From: CAZHDI01 sp964531285
GTDB taxonomy: Bacteria > Pseudomonadota > Alphaproteobacteria > JAJFIK01
Reading direction: 5' to 3'
Length of the DNA stretch: 64,000 bases
Assembly (NCBI GenBank): GCA_964531285.1
Contig: CAZHDI010000004.1
Coordinates: 17,979-81,978 of the forward strand
Below are positions 61,768 through 64,000 of this stretch, piece after piece. A program made the position numbers and the translations under genes. Numbering within the stretch: position 1 is the stretch's first letter; every line of letters starts with the position of its first letter. The notes beneath the pieces are model-generated. The model made no database searches. It was not told the origin of the DNA and saw only the letters and a list, made by a program, of their open reading frames with translations.

Positions 61768-63879
61768 ATGGCTGAATGGTTGGGACCGCGCGGGTTGGCG
61801 CGTATGGCGGCGGTGGCCGCGTTGATGCTGGGCCCCGGTCTGGCGCCGGCGCTGAGCGCCGAGGACGGCGACACCAAGCCGCCGATGTTCGAACTGGCCG
61901 ATGTGTTCGATCTGGAATACGCCGCCGATCCGCAGATCGCGCCCGACGGCAGCAGCATCGTCTATGTGCGCCGCTCCATGGACATCCGCACCGACCGGGC
62001 CAAGGGCAGCCTGTGGACCATCGCGCCGGACGGCAGCCGCCATCGCCCGCTTCTGGCCGATGCCAAGAGTTATGGCAGTCCGCGCTGGTCGCCGGACGGT
62101 ACGCGGATCGCCTATGTCACGGCCGCCGAAGGCTCGCCGCAAATCTATGTGCGCTGGATGGACACCGGCCAGACCGCCAAGATCGCCGATCTGACCGAGG
62201 CACCGGGCAATCTGGCCTGGTCGCCCGACGGCACGCGGATCGCCTTCACCATGGCGGTGGATGCCAAGCCGGCGAGCCTCGCCACCCTGCCATCGCCGCC
62301 CGAGGGGGCCGAGTGGGCGCCGCCGCCGGTGGTGATCGACCGGTTGACCTACCGCGCCGACGGCGCCGGGTTCCTGCCGCACAGCTACACCCATGTGTTT
62401 GTGGTCCCGGCCGAGGGCGGCACGCCGCGCCAGGTGACCAGCGGCGATTTCAATCATGGCGGCACGCCGTCCTGGATGCCCGACGGCACCAGCCTGATCG
62501 TCTCGGCCAACCGCATGGAGGACTGGGATTATCACCCCAACGGCAGCGAGTTGTTCGAGGTGAGCCTCGCCGAGGGCACCGTCACCCCGCTCACGGATCG
62601 CGACGGGGCGGATTTCGCGCCGTCCGTGTCGCCCAACGGGCGCTATGTCGCCTATCTCGGTTATGACGATCAAGGCACCAGCAATCATCAGATCGAAGTC
62701 ATGGTCCTCGACCGGCGCACCGGCGAGGCGCGGGCCCTGACCGAGGGACTCGACCGGACCGTGACGGCGGCACCGGCCTGGGGCGGCGGCAATAGCGGTG
62801 TCTATTTCCTCTATGAGGACCGGGGCACGACCAAAATCGCCTATGTGACCCTGGGCGGCAGCGTCAGCGATCTGGCGGACGGCATCGGCGGGACCACCCT
62901 GGGCCGGCCTTATACTTCGGGCGATTTCTCGGTCGCGCGGACCGGTGCCTATGCCACCGTGCTGACCGCGCCGGACCATCCGGCCGATCTGGCGGCGAGC
63001 CCATCGCGCCAGGGCACCTTGAAGCGCCTGACCGAACTCAACGCCGATCTTTTCGGCCACAAAACGCCGGCGGCGTCGACCGAGATCACCTTCCCCTCGT
63101 CCTTTGACGGGCAGGAGATCCAGGCCTGGTACCTGACGCCTCCGGGTTTCGATCCGGAGAAGCAGTATCCGCTGATCATCGAGATCCATGGCGGTCCGCA
63201 CACGGCCTATGGCCCGAACTTCACCGCCGAGGGCCAGTTGTTCGCCTCCGCCGGCTATGTGGTGCTGTTCGTCAATCCGCGCGGCTCCACGAGCTACGGC
63301 CTGGAGTTCGCCAATTACATCGACAAGAATTATCCGAGCGAGGATCACGACGACCTGATGTCCGGTGTCGATGCCATGATCGAGACCGGGTTCATCGATC
63401 CCGACCAGTTGTTCATCACCGGCGGATCGGGCGGCGGCACGCTGACCGCGTGGGCCATCGGCAAGACCGACCGGTTCAAAGCCGCGGTTGTCGCCAAGCC
63501 GGTGATCAACTGGACCAGCTTCACGCTGACCGCCGACGCCTACAGCTATTTCACCCAATACTGGTTCACCGAAATGCCGTGGGACGATCCGGATCAGTAT
63601 TGGGACCGCTCGCCGCTCTCGCTCGTGGGCAATGTCAGCACACCGACCATGCTGTTGACCGGCGAGGACGATCTGCGCACGCCGATCACCGAGACCGAGC
63701 AGTATTATCAGGCCCTGAAACTGCGCAAGATCGACACCGCCATGGTGCGCATTCCCGGCGCCAGTCACGGCATTGCCGCGCGCCCGAGCCAGTTGATGGC
63801 CAAGGCCGGCTACATCATTGCCTGGTTCGACAAATACCGGGAGATGGAGGACGACAGCGCCGGCGACGCGGCGGAATGA
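61768..63879 (+). CDS. S9 family peptidase (prolyl oligopeptidase fold)
   Basis: This 703-residue exported serine peptidase has a signal peptide (LARMAAVAALMLGPGLAPALSA). An N-terminal beta-propeller with TolB-like blades follows (SPRWSPDGTRIAYVTAAEG, APGNLAWSPDGTRIAF). The C-terminal alpha/beta hydrolase domain has IIEIHGGPHTAYG, the Ser in ITGGSGGGTLT (~554), the Asp in LTGEDDLRTP (~634) and the His in PGASHGIAAR (~665). It is likely a periplasmic dipeptidyl or acylaminoacyl peptidase. GGAGG precedes the ATG at 61768; the open frame reaches 61600 without support. Confidence 0.93.
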   Translation: MAEWLGPRGLARMAAVAALMLGPGLAPALSAEDGDTKPPMFELADVFDLEYAADPQIAPDGSSIVYVRRSMDIRTDRAKGSLWTIAPDGSRHRPLLADAKSYGSPRWSPDGTRIAYVTAAEGSPQIYVRWMDTGQTAKIADLTEAPGNLAWSPDGTRIAFTMAVDAKPASLATLPSPPEGAEWAPPPVVIDRLTYRADGAGFLPHSYTHVFVVPAEGGTPRQVTSGDFNHGGTPSWMPDGTSLIVSANRMEDWDYHPNGSELFEVSLAEGTVTPLTDRDGADFAPSVSPNGRYVAYLGYDDQGTSNHQIEVMVLDRRTGEARALTEGLDRTVTAAPAWGGGNSGVYFLYEDRGTTKIAYVTLGGSVSDLADGIGGTTLGRPYTSGDFSVARTGAYATVLTAPDHPADLAASPSRQGTLKRLTELNADLFGHKTPAASTEITFPSSFDGQEIQAWYLTPPGFDPEKQYPLIIEIHGGPHTAYGPNFTAEGQLFASAGYVVLFVNPRGSTSYGLEFANYIDKNYPSEDHDDLMSGVDAMIETGFIDPDQLFITGGSGGGTLTAWAIGKTDRFKAAVVAKPVINWTSFTLTADAYSYFTQYWFTEMPWDDPDQYWDRSPLSLVGNVSTPTMLLTGEDDLRTPITETEQYYQALKLRKIDTAMVRIPGASHGIAARPSQLMAKAGYIIAWFDKYREMEDDSAGDAAE

Positions 63880-63884
63880 CCGGC

Positions 63885-63914
63885 ACGGACGGGGGCCCGG
63901 CCCCCGTCCGTACC
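63885..63914 (+). terminator. Hairpin after S9 peptidase gene
   Basis: Perfect 13-bp arms at 63885-63897 and 63899-63911 form a strong stem five bases after the stop. The following bases ACCCTTTC give only a weak T run. It directly precedes the third copy of the dispersed repeat. Confidence 0.6.
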
Positions 63915-63916
63915 CT

Positions 63917-64000
63917 TTCAGAGCCCTTTTTGACATAGGGCATCACCGGCCCGCTCCCCCTCCCGACCACCCGATCAGGGTACCCTTGTGGGTGGTCGGG
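63917..64000. repeat. Dispersed nested inverted repeat, copy C (cut by window end)
   Basis: This 84-bp segment matches copy A from 8629 to 8712 with no insertion or deletion, including the left outer arm, the left half of the inner palindrome, the loop with GGGTACCC and the start of the right half. The rest lies beyond the window. Confidence 0.85.

Overview
The window is 64 kb of GC-rich DNA from an alphaproteobacterium, probably a free-living aerobic or marine heterotroph. The lineage signals are a RegB/RegA (PrrBA/ActSR) redox two-component pair with a SenC/SCO protein beside it, an MmcB-type DNA repair protein, an IalB-family protein, an intracellular polyhydroxyalkanoate depolymerase, and several RTX proteins without signal peptides. 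I cannot name the genus. The sequence is a scaffold: three runs of exactly 100 N (22003-22102, 26190-26289, 45419-45518) interrupt genes. Two of them lie inside internally repetitive coding sequence.

Layout. 0.1-4.1 kb: an ABC exporter, a YgjP-type metallopeptidase and a PHA depolymerase. 4.4-8.5 kb: senC, an exported ankyrin protein, regB, regA and mmcB. 9.0-14.3 kb: a TerB-like gene, then a tight minus-strand operon bioB-HAD-mtnE-mtnB-mtnD-mtnC in which the mtn genes overlap by 4 bp each (biotin synthase plus methionine salvage). 14.5-22 kb: an IalB-family protein, a bacterial alpha-2-macroglobulin and its partner pbpC (cut by a gap). 22-25 kb: an alanine/sodium symporter and an acyl-CoA dehydrogenase-like enzyme. 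25.4-33 kb: two paralogous RTX proteins, a subtilisin-like protease with RTX repeats, and a membrane-anchored hydrolase. 33-36.3 kb: a cystathionine gamma-synthase/methionine gamma-lyase family enzyme, an enoyl-CoA hydratase and a hydrolase. 36.4-41.4 kb: a tightly packed unit of a DsbA/HCCA-isomerase-like protein, glpD, a lipid kinase and an alkyl-DHAP-synthase-like flavoprotein, suggestive of ether-lipid metabolism. 41.4-46.9 kb: an HSL-type esterase, a membrane protein, a FATP-type acyl-CoA synthetase, a TusA-like protein with a repetitive tail, and a thiolase. 47.3-49.6 kb: a third RTX/cadherin mosaic. 49.7-63.9 kb: membrane proteins, a beta-propeller lipoprotein, a CoA-type NUDIX hydrolase, a TonB-dependent receptor, a CPA2 antiporter, an M20 peptidase with a DUF2141 protein, a TMEM175-like channel, and an S9 peptidase.

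The most unusual items are: a dispersed intergenic repeat with nested inverted repeats (three copies: 8.6, 58.7 and 63.9 kb); the tandem 12-bp repeat tail of the TusA-like protein; the coupling of bioB to methionine salvage and a sugar-phosphatase-like HAD protein; and the putative ether-lipid gene unit. I found no tRNA, rRNA, CRISPR array, integrase or recognisable insertion sequence. The base composition looks even, apart from an AT-richer leader before the RTX gene at 47.3 kb.
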